NCBI RefSeq assembly: GCF_019355555.1
Contig: NZ_CP072141.1
Location: 2,660,001 to 2,724,000, forward strand
Length of the DNA: 64,000 nt
Origin: Rhizobium sp. L51/94
Lineage (GTDB): Bacteria; Pseudomonadota; Alphaproteobacteria; Rhizobiales; Rhizobiaceae
Direction: 5' to 3'
The stretch's first letter is position 1, and every line of letters begins with the position of its first letter. Below, one piece after another: positions 47,276-59,078 of the stretch. Made by a program: the position numbers and the translations under genes. The notes under the pieces were generated by a model, which worked only from the letters and a program-made list of their open reading frames with translations, did not search any database and was not told the DNA's origin.

Positions 47276-49826
47276 TCCTTTGACTTGGTTTTCAAACGAT
47301 GAGACGCGTTTCGACGGCGTGACGGCGGGCGTCTTCGATGTTCTCCATCGCGTTCCCGTAGCAACCCTTGCCGTCTCGCTGGCCGACCATTGCATGGTCT
47401 ACGCCAACGCAGCATTCTGTGCGCAGTTTGGTACTCCCACCGGGCATAAGACGGTGGATGAACTTACTCTACCCGACGACCTTCCCCTTCTTCGCAGGCA
47501 GTTGAACGGGCTTTCAAGCGAGCCCAGCGTCGAAGCCGTCTCGATGCGGCTGCGGGGCAACTCGGATCGTCCAATCTGGGTTTCGGCGTCCTTCACGAAG
47601 CTTGCGACACCGGAAAATTGCATCCTCATCCAGCTGGCCGATATCGACCGTGAAAAACGCCTCATCGAAGACCTCGGCGAAAAGGAAAGTCGCTGGAACT
47701 CGGCACTGACAGGCTCGGGGCTCGGGGTCTGGGATCACGACTTCGTCAAGGGACGGTTGAGCTATTCCGAGACCTGGCGAAAAATGCGCGGCTACACGTC
47801 GGAGGAGGAAGTCGACGCTGCACTTGAAAACTGGATCCTGTCCGTTCACCCGGACGATCGCGACTATGTGTTGAAGTCCATCGAGCTGCAAAATTCAGGC
47901 AAGGCCGTGAGCGGCACCTTTTGCTACCGGGAGCGTCACAAGGACGGCCACTGGATCTGGATGGAATGCCGCGGCGCCGGCGTCGAATGGGACGAGCACG
48001 GCACTCCCACCCGAATTATCGGTACCGATATCGACATCACCGCCCGCAAGGCTGCCGAGGAGTTGCTGACACACACGTCGAGACGGCTCGATCTGGCGCT
48101 CGATGTCTCCGGCATCGGTGTCTTTGAGGCTAATTTGGATACAGGGGTTGTCGAGTGGGACCATCGCCTGCTCGTCATCTACGGCCTGCAACATACGCCG
48201 AGCCTCAAGCGGCTCGACGCATGGATCGAAACCATCCATCCCGATGATCGGGAGAGAATCGAGAGGCATCTCCAGGACCATCTAGCCGCCCGCGAGGCTT
48301 TCGAGCAGGAATATCGGATCGTCCGGCCCGATGGTACGGTCCGTGTCATCCGCGGGCGCTCGACAACATTTGTGGACGGCAGCGGCACCAACAGGATGAT
48401 CGGCGCCAACTGGGATGTGACGACCGAGGTCGGGCTCCGGGACGAGCTTAACCGCGCCAAGGAACTCGCAGAAGCCCGTAACATCGAACTTGAACTGGCC
48501 AAGGAGAAAATCGAGCACATCGCTCTCCACGACCACCTGACCGGGCTTCCCAATCGCCGCTATCTCGATCGTATGCTCTCGGCACGAGCCGAAGAGTGCC
48601 GCGCTGATGGCACGGTCCTCGTGGTCCTCCATGTCGACCTCGATCGCTTCAAGCAGATCAATGATACGCTGGGTCACCGCGCCGGTGACATGATGCTCAA
48701 GCATGCCGCCTCCGTGCTGCGCGATGGCGTCGCCGCCGGTGATTTCGTCGCGCGGATCGGCGGCGACGAATTCGTTATCGTCTGCACCCGGAAGGCATAT
48801 TCAAGGAAGATTTCCGGCCTCGCCGAACAGGTTATTCGCGAACTGCACAAGCCGGTTCGCTACGAAGGCCACGATATCCGGTTCGGCGCCAGCATCGGCA
48901 TCGCCTTCGACAGCGGCGACGACCTCGATGCCAAGCAACTGCTGCTGAATGCCGATATCGCGCTTTACCGCGCCAAGGGCAGCGGTCGAAACAGGCACGA
49001 GTTCTTTTCGCTGGATGCCCGCCAGCATATCGTCACCACCAAGCGCCTATCGGATGAAATCCTCCTCGGCATAGAGCGCCATGAATTCATACCGTTTTAC
49101 CAGCCGCAGTTCTCTGCATCCACGCTGAACGTCATCGGCGTCGAGACGCTGGTGCGTTGGCAACATCCCGAGCATGGCATCCTGTCTCCCGACCGCTTCA
49201 TGTCGACGGCCGATGACCTCGACGTCGTCGCCGTGCTCGACCGTCTCGTCTTGGAAAAAGCCCTCGCGGACCAGCAGTCATGGCGCGACGCCGGGATCGA
49301 TATCCCGAAAATCTCGGTCAATGTCTCCGCCCGCCGGCTGGCTGACCCCAATCTCGGCAAGGCGTTGCGCGCGCTGAAGATCAAGCCCGGTACGGTGTCC
49401 TTCGAGCTGCTCGAATCGATTTCCCTCGACCAGTATGGCGAGACATCCCTTGCCAACCTGAAGCGTCTGAGGCGATTCGGCATTGACATCGAAATCGACG
49501 ATTTCGGCACAGGCCATGCCTCCATTGTCGGCCTCCTCCGCTTGAGCCCCAAGACCCTCAAGATCGACCGCGAACTCATCAAGCCCCTGGTGGCATCGGC
49601 GGAGCAACGGCGGCTCGTCGGGTCGATCATCGAGATCGGTCGTTCGCAGAAGATCGGCGTCACCGCAGAGGGCGTCGAGACTATGGAGCATGCCCGGATC
49701 CTTGCCGAACTCGGCTGCGACAGTCTGCAGGGCTATGCGCTCGCGCGCCCGATGCCGGCTGCGGAAATTCCCGCCTTCATCCGCAGCGAGTGCTGGCGCC
49801 CCGACCGCAACGTCCAGGCCGCCTGA
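47256..49826 (+). CDS. PAS-PAS-PAS-GGDEF-EAL c-di-GMP signalling protein
   Basis: 856 aa if begun at TTG 47256. A degenerate N-terminal PAS (residues about 28-130) precedes two PAS/PAC units (about 140-275 and 280-395), with their WMECRGAG and IGTDIDITARK ends. GGDEF has an intact RIGGDEFV. EAL has ETLVRW, VNVSARRL, ELLES, IDDFGTGHAS, LKID and AEGVET. Both catalytic domains thus look competent. The usual RxxD inhibitory site is AAGD, hence lost. No membrane helix; a cytoplasmic redox/light/ligand sensor is likely. TTG 47280, downstream of the hairpin, is an alternative start. Confidence 0.92.
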   Translation: MAVSVGAPLTWFSNDETRFDGVTAGVFDVLHRVPVATLAVSLADHCMVYANAAFCAQFGTPTGHKTVDELTLPDDLPLLRRQLNGLSSEPSVEAVSMRLRGNSDRPIWVSASFTKLATPENCILIQLADIDREKRLIEDLGEKESRWNSALTGSGLGVWDHDFVKGRLSYSETWRKMRGYTSEEEVDAALENWILSVHPDDRDYVLKSIELQNSGKAVSGTFCYRERHKDGHWIWMECRGAGVEWDEHGTPTRIIGTDIDITARKAAEELLTHTSRRLDLALDVSGIGVFEANLDTGVVEWDHRLLVIYGLQHTPSLKRLDAWIETIHPDDRERIERHLQDHLAAREAFEQEYRIVRPDGTVRVIRGRSTTFVDGSGTNRMIGANWDVTTEVGLRDELNRAKELAEARNIELELAKEKIEHIALHDHLTGLPNRRYLDRMLSARAEECRADGTVLVVLHVDLDRFKQINDTLGHRAGDMMLKHAASVLRDGVAAGDFVARIGGDEFVIVCTRKAYSRKISGLAEQVIRELHKPVRYEGHDIRFGASIGIAFDSGDDLDAKQLLLNADIALYRAKGSGRNRHEFFSLDARQHIVTTKRLSDEILLGIERHEFIPFYQPQFSASTLNVIGVETLVRWQHPEHGILSPDRFMSTADDLDVVAVLDRLVLEKALADQQSWRDAGIDIPKISVNVSARRLADPNLGKALRALKIKPGTVSFELLESISLDQYGETSLANLKRLRRFGIDIEIDDFGTGHASIVGLLRLSPKTLKIDRELIKPLVASAEQRRLVGSIIEIGRSQKIGVTAEGVETMEHARILAELGCDSLQGYALARPMPAAEIPAFIRSECWRPDRNVQAA

Positions 49827-50065
49827 GAACGCCTAGAGGCCGCCCGCAGCGACGGTCTTGCGACCTTTCGCGCCGTCTGAATATTCGTCGTAAAGTTTGT
49901 CATCCCGGTGATACATTACGATTCCCGCGACTTTGACAGCCGAGGGCGGATTCGGAGGAAGGAGAGGCAGGCGCATTGTGAATTTGCTTCTTTTCCTTTA
50001 TGGGGACGCCCAGAGATTGATCCCTACGCGCCATCCCAAGGGCGCCAACGACAGAGAATTACAAG

Positions 50066-50830
50066 ATGAACCGTCGCCGCCGTATCTACGAAGGCAAGGC
50101 AAAGATCCTTTATGAAGGACCCGAGCCTGGCACGCTGATCCAGTTCTTCAAGGATGACGCGACCGCCTTCAACAAGAAAAAGCATGAAGTCATCGACGGC
50201 AAGGGTGTACTCAACAACCGCATCTGCGAGTACATCTTCAACCATCTGAACAAGATCGGCATCCCGACCCATTTCATCCGCCGCCTCAACATGCGCGAGC
50301 AGCTGATCAAGGAAGTCGAGATGATCCCGCTGGAGATCGTCGTGCGCAACGTTGCCGCCGGATCGCTGGCAACGCGTCTCGGCATCGAGGAAGGTGTCGT
50401 CCTGCCGCGCTCGATCATCGAATTCTATTATAAGTCCGATGCCCTCAACGACCCCATGGTGTCGGAAGAGCACATCACGGCCTTCGGCTGGGCCAACCCG
50501 GCCGAACTCGACGACATCATGGCGTTGGCCATCCGCGTCAACGATTTCATGACGGGCCTGTTTCTCGGCGTCGGCATCCAGCTCGTCGACTTCAAGATCG
50601 AATGCGGCCGCCTATTCGAAGGCGACATGATGCGCATCATCCTCGCCGATGAGATCTCGCCGGATTCCTGCCGTCTCTGGGACGTCGAAACCCATGAGAA
50701 GATGGACAAGGACCGCTTTCGCCGCGATATGGGCGGACTGCTGGAAGCCTATTCCGAGGTCGCCCGTCGTCTCGGCATCATCAATGAAAATGAGCCCGTG
50801 CGCGGCACGGGACCGGTTCTCGTCAAGTAA
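50066..50830 (+). CDS. purC: Phosphoribosylaminoimidazole-succinocarboxamide synthase
   Basis: 254 aa. [10 protein letters not shown] at the N-terminus, [31 protein letters not shown] and [14 protein letters not shown] are SAICAR synthetase signatures. It joins CAIR and aspartate, the step before purB. The 240 bp upstream contain no gene I can support. purS follows after 18 nt. Confidence 0.96.
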   Translation: MNRRRRIYEGKAKILYEGPEPGTLIQFFKDDATAFNKKKHEVIDGKGVLNNRICEYIFNHLNKIGIPTHFIRRLNMREQLIKEVEMIPLEIVVRNVAAGSLATRLGIEEGVVLPRSIIEFYYKSDALNDPMVSEEHITAFGWANPAELDDIMALAIRVNDFMTGLFLGVGIQLVDFKIECGRLFEGDMMRIILADEISPDSCRLWDVETHEKMDKDRFRRDMGGLLEAYSEVARRLGIINENEPVRGTGPVLVK

Positions 50831-50848
50831 AAAGGCAGGAAGACACCA

Positions 50849-51091
50849 GTGATCAAGGCTCGCGTCACCGTCACGCTGAAGAACGGCGTTCTCGACCCCC
50901 AGGGCAAGGCAATCGAAGGCGCGCTCGGCGCTCTCGGTTTCGAAGGCGTGGACCATGTCCGTCAGGGCAAGGTTTTCGACGTCGTCCTCGACGGTACCGA
51001 CAAGGTCCGCGCCGAGGCTGACCTCAAGTCCATGTGTGAAAAACTCCTCGCAAACACGGTCATCGAGAACTATACTATAGCTCTCGACTGA
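50849..51091 (+). CDS. purS: FGAM synthase subunit PurS
   Basis: 80 aa, standard length. It shows VTLKNGVLDPQGKAIEGALGALGF and KVFDVVLDG. PurS bridges PurQ and PurL in the three-subunit FGAM synthase. GTG start with AGGAAG 6 nt upstream. It is followed by a small coiled-coil ORF rather than directly by purQ. Confidence 0.95.
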   Translation: MIKARVTVTLKNGVLDPQGKAIEGALGALGFEGVDHVRQGKVFDVVLDGTDKVRAEADLKSMCEKLLANTVIENYTIALD

Positions 51092-51110
51092 GGGTTGTGG
51101 ACAAGGTCCA

Positions 51111-51368
51111 ATGACTGAGGCAACGCAGGAACTGATGTACGAGCTGATGAAGCGAATCCAGGGGGACGTTGCAGGCCTCAAGGAGGGCCAGCGTGACCTG
51201 CGACAGGAGATGTCCAGCTTGCGCGGACAGTTCCACTTGTTGCAGGGCGACTTCAATAATCTGCGTAATACCGTTGGTCACATAGACATTCGTCTCGAGC
51301 GCATCGAAAATCGCCTCGAACTTCGTGAACTTGCAGAAGCACAAGCTAGGTTTGAACCGCACCCATGA
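51111..51368 (+). CDS. Small coiled-coil protein between purS and purQ
   Basis: 85 aa, entirely helical and highly charged. A heptad-like pattern runs from about residue 5 to 75 ([19 protein letters not shown], then [19 protein letters not shown], then [20 protein letters not shown]). No Cys and no membrane segment. AAGG lies 7 nt before the ATG, and the stop overlaps the purQ start (ATGA), so it is translated in the pur operon. I know no function. Confidence 0.75.
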   Translation: MTEATQELMYELMKRIQGDVAGLKEGQRDLRQEMSSLRGQFHLLQGDFNNLRNTVGHIDIRLERIENRLELRELAEAQARFEPHP

Positions 51369-52036
51369 AATCAGCAGTCGTTCAGCTTCCAGGCCTAAAC
51401 CGCGATCGTGATATGATCGCTGCCTTGACAAAAATCTCCGGCGTTGCGCCAATCACCGTCTGGCAGACGGAGACGGAAATCCCGGATGTCGACCTCATCG
51501 TCATTCCCGGTGGCTTTTCCTACGGCGACTACCTTCGCTGCGGCGCCATTGCAGCGCGCATGCCAGTCATGCGGGCAATCAAGGAAAAGGCCGAACAGGG
51601 CGTCAAGGTTCTCGGCGTCTGCAACGGTTTCCAGATCCTCGTCGAGGCCGGCATGCTGCCCGGCGCGCTAATGCGCAACGCCTCGCTGAAGTTCGTCTGC
51701 AAGGAAATCAAGCTCGAAGTCGTCAATGCGGACACAGACTTCACGCGCGCCTATGAAAAGGGCCAGGTGATCCGTTGTCCGATCGCCCATCATGACGGCA
51801 ATTACTTCGCGGATGCCGAAACGCTGGCTTCCATCGAGGGCAACGGCCAGGTTGTTTTCCGCTACCTCGAAGACGGCAATCCCAACGGCTCGATGAACCA
51901 TATTGCCGGCATCATCAACGCCAAGGGCAATGTGCTGGGCATGATGCCGCACCCGGAAAACCTGATCGAGGCCGCTCATGGCGGCTCGGACGGGCGTGGC
52001 CTATTCGCCTCCGCACTCGACATTGTCGCGGCCTGA
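51365..52036 (+). CDS. purQ: FGAM synthase glutaminase subunit PurQ
   Basis: 223 aa class I glutamine amidotransferase. The nucleophile Cys is in [11 protein letters not shown], with [18 protein letters not shown] and a C-terminal [11 protein letters not shown] carrying the catalytic His/Glu. It supplies ammonia to PurL. The ATG lies in a 4-nt overlap with the coiled-coil ORF. Confidence 0.96.
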   Translation: MKSAVVQLPGLNRDRDMIAALTKISGVAPITVWQTETEIPDVDLIVIPGGFSYGDYLRCGAIAARMPVMRAIKEKAEQGVKVLGVCNGFQILVEAGMLPGALMRNASLKFVCKEIKLEVVNADTDFTRAYEKGQVIRCPIAHHDGNYFADAETLASIEGNGQVVFRYLEDGNPNGSMNHIAGIINAKGNVLGMMPHPENLIEAAHGGSDGRGLFASALDIVAA

Positions 52037-52154
52037 GACATTCCTGACATTCTGCCATTGACCGGCGCGTTCTCCCTGAATGCGCCGCAAAGGCAGCTTA
52101 TTGGCTCGTGAATTGGCGACGCGAGTTCGGCCCGACAGATTGAAAGACAGATTG

Positions 52155-52562
52155 ATGCGCATTTCTACCAACGGAATTCTGACAGCCGCCGCCCTCTCCG
52201 CCTTGGCAGTCTTTGCCGCTTCATGCCAATCCAAGCGCGCCCCTGAGGTCACGCTGACCCAGCCCCGCACAGCGCTGTCGACGATGGAGCGTGTTGCGGT
52301 TGCCGCCCACGGCTGCTGGTTCAAGTCATCCGACCCCGCCTTCGCGCGCTACACGATGGCCCCGGAGCTGAATTCCTTCACCGGTCGGCCGCGTTTCCTC
52401 GTTGTTGAGCGCAGCCAGCCGACCGGCCGCCCCTTGCTCGTCGTCCAGGCAGAAGGCAACCCGGCGAAGCTTGCTGCCTTCGGACCGCTGATGAACGGTC
52501 CAAACTCGGCTCGCATCACCTCAGACATCAACCGCTGGGCCGGCGGCACCAAGGGCTGCTAA
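52155..52562 (+). CDS. Predicted small lipoprotein
   Basis: 135 aa. The signal peptide with lipobox VFAASCQS marks a lipid-anchored protein; the rest (HGCWFKSSDPAFARYTMAPELNSFTGRPRFLVVER) has no family I know. Two Cys remain after processing apart from the anchor (in HGCWF and the terminal KGC), which might pair. The ATG is in the middle of a longer open frame but fits the signal peptide. It is convergent with the DUF1127 gene. Confidence 0.78.
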   Translation: MRISTNGILTAAALSALAVFAASCQSKRAPEVTLTQPRTALSTMERVAVAAHGCWFKSSDPAFARYTMAPELNSFTGRPRFLVVERSQPTGRPLLVVQAEGNPAKLAAFGPLMNGPNSARITSDINRWAGGTKGC

Positions 52563-52576
52563 AAATCAGAAGCCGG

Positions 52577-52813
52577 CTACTCCCAGAAAAATGACTTCGC
52601 GACCTCCCGCCGGACCTCTGCGGGAGTGAGGCCTATGTCGCGCAACTGATCCATGGAAAGCGCACGCAGCGCCCGGCGGCTACGCTTCTTTTCGGACCAC
52701 ACCGCCATCCGCTCTATGATGCCGGCAGCAAAAGCCGTGGGACGAAGACGCCGCTGCGGTGCGTCGCTATAGATTGCACCCCGCGCTTCCCTAATTGTAT
52801 CGATTGTACCCAT
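52577..52813 (-). CDS. DUF1127 family small protein
   Basis: 78 aa with the C-terminal DUF1127 domain: RRALRALSMDQLRDIGLTP then AEVRREVAKSFFW. Such small Arg-rich proteins are abundant in Rhizobiaceae; some bind RNA and affect sRNA or phosphate/carbon traits. I choose ATG 52813 with AAGG about 9 nt upstream; GTG 52822 is in frame. It is divergent from the MocR-type regulator, which may control it. Confidence 0.85.
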   Translation of the reverse strand: MGTIDTIREARGAIYSDAPQRRLRPTAFAAGIIERMAVWSEKKRSRRALRALSMDQLRDIGLTPAEVRREVAKSFFWE

Positions 52814-52914
52814 CGCATCCACCTTACTGTCGAGAAAAATCTGCCGTTTGCATTTTCGCCCAGACGCCGGTCGTAATCTTGACTTTGAACGGGTACAATG
52901 GCACGATTGTCACC

Positions 52915-54333
52915 ATGACAAATTGGCTTCCAGACATTTCCAGTGGTACGGGTCCGGTTTACGTGCGGGTCGCCGACAGCATTGAAACCGCGATCAGCCA
53001 CGGCATATTGCCGCCGGGCGCAAAGCTGCCGCCGCAACGCAATCTGGCCTTCGACATCGGCGTGACCATCGGCACCATCAGTCGCGCCTACGCCCTAGTG
53101 CACGAACGAGGATTGGTTGCCGGCGAGGTCGGGCGCGGCACATACGTGCTTGACCGCGAGCACAGCAAGCCGATCACCCAGATGGATCCCATCACGCAGG
53201 CCCTGTCCGGCACGCGCGGCATGGAGGCGCCATTGGCCACGGTTCGCTTGGATACGACGGCAGCTCCCGATATCGGACAGGGCGAGATCATCGGCCGCCT
53301 GTTTGCCGATATCAGCCGCGAAAAGAGCATGGAGATCTCGTCATACTCCCGCACGTTCCCCGCCAGTTGGTCGGTTGCCGGGCAAGCCTGGCTTTCTCGA
53401 AACGACTGGCGGCCGGCGGTCGAAAATGTCGTTCCGACGCTTGGCGCCCATGCCGCAGCAATCGCGGTCATTGCGGCAGTCACTTCGCCGGGGGACAAGA
53501 TCGTCTTCGAGAACCTCACCTATACTCAGGTCAGCCGCGCCACCCGGCTGCTCGGGCGCCGCGCGATCCTCGTAGAATCTGATGAGCAGGGCATCATTCC
53601 TGATGATTTCGAGCGCCTCTGCCAGCAACAGCATCCACGCCTCGCCTTCCTGATGCCAACCGCCCATAACCCGACGCTGACGACGATGCCGGAAGCACGC
53701 CGCCGTGCCATCGCCGCAATTGCCCGACGGCACAGCGTCTGGCTGATCGAGGACGACATCTATGGCGGGATGACCGGAGACCAGACGCCGCTGATGGCAA
53801 GCATTGCGCCGGAACGCACATTCCTGGTCAGTGGACTGTCGAAGTCGGTGACGGCGGGCGTGCGCGGCGGCTGGGTCGCCTGCCCGCCACACTTTGCCCA
53901 GCGCGTGAAGGTGACGCACAAGATGTCGACCGGAGGACTGCCGTTCATCCTTGCAGAGACTGGCGCGCGTCTCGTCCACAGCGGTCACGCCCTGTCGCTT
54001 CGAACCCGCACGGTGGCAGAGATAGCGACGCGCGAGGCGATGGCGCGGGAAGCCTTTGCCGGCTTCGAATTCTCATCCGAGCCGCATATTCCATTCCTGT
54101 GGTTGAAACTGCCGGAGCCGTGGCTGTCGGGAACGTTCAAGAACGCGGCGCTGGCGGAAGGCGTGCTGATCGACGACGAGGACGAGTTCAAGGCAGCCCG
54201 GACGGAAAAAGTCTATCACCGGGTTCGCATTGCCTTTTCATCTCCCCAGGACCGCAGCGTCGTGCAATCGGCCTTCATGACCTTGCGCCGGCTACTCGAA
54301 AACGGCTCTGCGGGTTACGATAGCGATAGCTAA
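52915..54333 (+). CDS. MocR-type regulator (GntR HTH plus PLP aminotransferase domain)
   Basis: 472 aa. The N-terminal GntR winged helix (residues about 12-80: YVRVADSIETAISHGILPPGAKL, split by its turn, then RNLAFDIGVTIGTISRAYALV) is followed by an aminotransferase fold. That fold has PTAHNPTLTTMP, IEDDIYGGM and the PLP lysine in SGLSKSVTAGVRGGW. These regulators sense amines or PLP-linked ligands and usually control a neighbouring gene. The start is the ATG preceding the HTH. The divergent DUF1127 gene is the obvious candidate target. Confidence 0.9.
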   Translation: MTNWLPDISSGTGPVYVRVADSIETAISHGILPPGAKLPPQRNLAFDIGVTIGTISRAYALVHERGLVAGEVGRGTYVLDREHSKPITQMDPITQALSGTRGMEAPLATVRLDTTAAPDIGQGEIIGRLFADISREKSMEISSYSRTFPASWSVAGQAWLSRNDWRPAVENVVPTLGAHAAAIAVIAAVTSPGDKIVFENLTYTQVSRATRLLGRRAILVESDEQGIIPDDFERLCQQQHPRLAFLMPTAHNPTLTTMPEARRRAIAAIARRHSVWLIEDDIYGGMTGDQTPLMASIAPERTFLVSGLSKSVTAGVRGGWVACPPHFAQRVKVTHKMSTGGLPFILAETGARLVHSGHALSLRTRTVAEIATREAMAREAFAGFEFSSEPHIPFLWLKLPEPWLSGTFKNAALAEGVLIDDEDEFKAARTEKVYHRVRIAFSSPQDRSVVQSAFMTLRRLLENGSAGYDSDS

Positions 54334-54465
54334 AGCAACTGTGGCATTTTGGTGTCAGCCTCCCGGAAAGCGTGAACGCCCTACCGCGACTGCTTTACGC
54401 AACATGAGCCGGTGCTACGAATTGGTTGCTGCACCGATTCGTGCACGTGGTTGTTGGAGGTTCTG

Positions 54466-55059
54466 ATGCGCCTGAATGGTACCTTACGTCGCCTGGCCTT
54501 CATCAGTGCGGCGTTAGCGTCCGTCGCTTCCGGGTCCTCCGTCACTGCAGCGGACATGAGCCAGGCCCCTGCCGATACTACCAGGATCTTCGACGAACTG
54601 CGCTTCGGCGCAAGCGCTTCGATCCAGACCGGACACGATCACGAAAACGGCGTCTTTCCGGATGTCCAGGTGCTCTTCAATCCGTTCGGGTACAATCCGG
54701 CCGGCGACTGGAAGGACCAGATCACCCACCCCCGCATCCATATCGGCACATCCATCGGCACCGGCGGATCGGCTGACCAGCTCTACAGCGGCCTGACCTG
54801 GACGATGACCTATTCGAGCGGCATTTTTACGGAAGCCGGCTTCGGCGGTGTCATTCACAACGGCAACCTGACGGCCGAGAACGATGGCCCCAAGCTCGGC
54901 TGTCATCTACTGTTTCATGAATATCTCGGCGCAGGCTATAATTTCGACAGCCACTGGAGCCTGATGGCGCAGGTTGCACACTCCTCGCACGCCGATCTCT
55001 GCAATGGCCCTAATGCCGGCATGACCCGCGCCGGGCTGCTGGTTGGCTACAAGTTCTGA
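54466..55059 (+). CDS. Lipid A 3-O-deacylase (PagL)-like outer membrane protein
   Basis: 197 aa. Signal peptide ending near ASGSSVTAA, then a small beta-barrel pattern with amphipathic strands and terminal aromatic (LLVGYKF). The PagL-type active-site segment looks like VAHSSHADLC, with His and Ser in the right order. PagL removes the 3-O-acyl chain of lipid A in the outer membrane. The ATG has TGGAGG about 7 nt upstream. A hairpin terminator follows. Confidence 0.75.
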   Translation: MRLNGTLRRLAFISAALASVASGSSVTAADMSQAPADTTRIFDELRFGASASIQTGHDHENGVFPDVQVLFNPFGYNPAGDWKDQITHPRIHIGTSIGTGGSADQLYSGLTWTMTYSSGIFTEAGFGGVIHNGNLTAENDGPKLGCHLLFHEYLGAGYNFDSHWSLMAQVAHSSHADLCNGPNAGMTRAGLLVGYKF

Positions 55060-55084
55060 TAGCGACCTTGCGCTTTCCTGTGTG

Positions 55085-55110
55085 ATGGCCGCGTTGAGTG
55101 GCCATTTTCC
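55085..55110 (+). terminator. Probable terminator after the PagL-like gene
   Basis: ATGGCC and GGCCAT flank a 9-nt loop and are followed by TTTTCC, 26 nt after the stop. The stem is short. Confidence 0.5.
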
Positions 55111-55138
55111 TATCGCACGATCAGACCACATGCGCTAA

Positions 55139-57412
<2,274 letters not shown>

Positions 57413-57427
57413 GGGGAGTAGACGACG

Positions 57428-57661
57428 ATGGCCATGAAACCCGGCGATATCGAAGACATGATCAAGGCCGGCATTCCCGGCGCCACAGTAACGATCCGCG
57501 ACCTTGCCGGCGACGGCGATCACTATGCGGCTGAGGTGGTCTCCGAGGCATTCCGCGGCAAGACACGCGTGCAGCAGCACAAGATGGTCTATGACGCCCT
57601 GCAGGGAAACATGGGCGGCGTACTGCACGCCCTGGCGCTGCAGACGTCCATACCGGAGTAA
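57428..57661 (+). CDS. BolA/IbaG family protein
   Basis: 77 aa. It shows IEDMIKAGIPGATVTIRDLAGDGDHYAAEVV and KTRVQQHKMVYDALQ, including the conserved C-terminal His used with CGFS glutaredoxins to bind a [2Fe-2S] cluster. It follows purL by 15 nt, and grxD lies 1.4 kb downstream, so the expected partner pair is present but interrupted by an opposite-strand gene. Confidence 0.93.
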   Translation: MAMKPGDIEDMIKAGIPGATVTIRDLAGDGDHYAAEVVSEAFRGKTRVQQHKMVYDALQGNMGGVLHALALQTSIPE

Positions 57662-57669
57662 CAAGGATT

Positions 57670-57690
57670 GCCGGTTCCTAGAGGACCGGC
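57670..57690. terminator. Hairpin between bolA and the convergent hydrolase-like gene
   Basis: GCCGGT and ACCGGC with inner CC/GG pairing, followed on + by AGTTTCTTCT. It sits 9 nt after the bolA stop and overlaps the end of the convergent gene. Confidence 0.55.
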
Positions 57691-58829
57691 AGTTTCTTCT
57701 GGGTGAACTGCGTGAAATCTGACGCCGGCAGCGGGCCAGCCGTCATCAGCGTAAAATCGAAGGGCGCCTTTAGATCCGGCCCCAGCACGTATTGACGGTG
57801 AACGCGCAGGAAATCGCGCTTGATCTTCCGGTAGTGGACGTCGCTCAGCATGGTCTTGAAGCGCACGAAGATAATATCCCCCTGCCTTTTTTCCGGATGA
57901 CCGCAAAGCGCCACGACCTTTGTCTTGTAGAAATGGATGGCGTCGGTCAGGCAATGGACCTCGATCAACGAGATCGCCGGACAATCCGCAATCAGCCCTA
58001 CCCGCGCGCGCAGAACCTTCGCCGAGCGGAACAAAGCGCATTGCAGGATCGCGCTTCCAAGCGTGAGGAAAACTACCCGCTTGCCTTCGAATAACGCAGG
58101 CTCCCGCTCGAGCAGAAGGCCGATCACATGGGCTGCCACGGTCGAGCCCATGCTGTGCGACGAGATCACATACTCATCGGCAGGCTCGCGCAGTGCCTCG
58201 CGAACCACGACGGCGCAGCGCTCCAGCCAGGCTTGCGCATCGAGGCCACGCAGCCCCGCCATCGCCACAGCCATCTCCCAGTCCGAAAACAGATGCAACG
58301 TATGCAGCCTGTCTCTGCGAGGTAGAAACACATACCAAAAGAGCACTGCAGCAAGCGGCATACTGAAAAGCAGGCTCCAGGCACCAAGCCCCAGATAATA
58401 GGGCACAGCGGCTATCAGCATGCCTGCGGCAAATGCCGCCATCACCAGCAGGAATGGAAAGACGAAGAACAATCCGAAGCGCCATGCATGGCGGAAGTAG
58501 CCGCCCATTCCGCCGCCGACGACGACGCGGAGCGCTGCGAGATACCCGAAGCCGAGGCGGGTGAGGAGGTTGCGGCTGTTGAGACCCGATACGAGATCAT
58601 TGTGATCGAAAATATGCACGCGGCTTTTGGTCTGCCAGTCACTGGCACTGGCACTAACATCGAAATACGAGGTGGCGCCAGTGCGCTTGAAATCGCCGAT
58701 AGCGGCATCGTAGCCCCAAACCTCGGCGCTCTGCTTTGCCGAACGTGCGTAACGCGCCCTGTGGGCCGCAGCGTCGAGCGGCTCGAAACCCGGAAAATGC
58801 AGGACGACCCGCTTCTGAACCTTTGTCAT
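57678..58829 (-). CDS. Membrane-anchored serine-hydrolase-like protein, conserved hypothetical
   Basis: 383 aa. An N-terminal soluble part starts VVLHFPGFEPLDAAAHRARYA. Two membrane helices follow (about residues 117-143 and 147-168), then an alpha/beta-hydrolase-like part with the nucleophile elbow SSHSMGSTVAAH (S226). I do not know the family or substrate. The PGFEPLD segment resembles an oxyanion-hole loop placed before the membrane helices, an unusual order if it serves the same site. It lies between bolA and grxD on the opposite strand. Confidence 0.75.
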   Translation of the reverse strand: MTKVQKRVVLHFPGFEPLDAAAHRARYARSAKQSAEVWGYDAAIGDFKRTGATSYFDVSASASDWQTKSRVHIFDHNDLVSGLNSRNLLTRLGFGYLAALRVVVGGGMGGYFRHAWRFGLFFVFPFLLVMAAFAAGMLIAAVPYYLGLGAWSLLFSMPLAAVLFWYVFLPRRDRLHTLHLFSDWEMAVAMAGLRGLDAQAWLERCAVVVREALREPADEYVISSHSMGSTVAAHVIGLLLEREPALFEGKRVVFLTLGSAILQCALFRSAKVLRARVGLIADCPAISLIEVHCLTDAIHFYKTKVVALCGHPEKRQGDIIFVRFKTMLSDVHYRKIKRDFLRVHRQYVLGPDLKAPFDFTLMTAGPLPASDFTQFTQKKLPVL

Positions 58830-59078
58830 CGACGTCCATCAATGTCGCGAGAGCCGCGACGAACACAAGTTATCAGGAGGCCCGGCAGGACTGGAAAGAC
58901 ACACTGCATGGCAAGGTGGTTTGCTAGACGAAGTCGCTCGATATTCATAGCCGCGATGTTTCGGCAGGTATCATTTGGTCCAACCCCGCCTCGCCCATCA
59001 GCCGCTAAAAAAGGCAATGCCGCACTATTGCGGCTGGAATTTGAGCGACCACATGCTATGTAAGACGAACAATCGACG

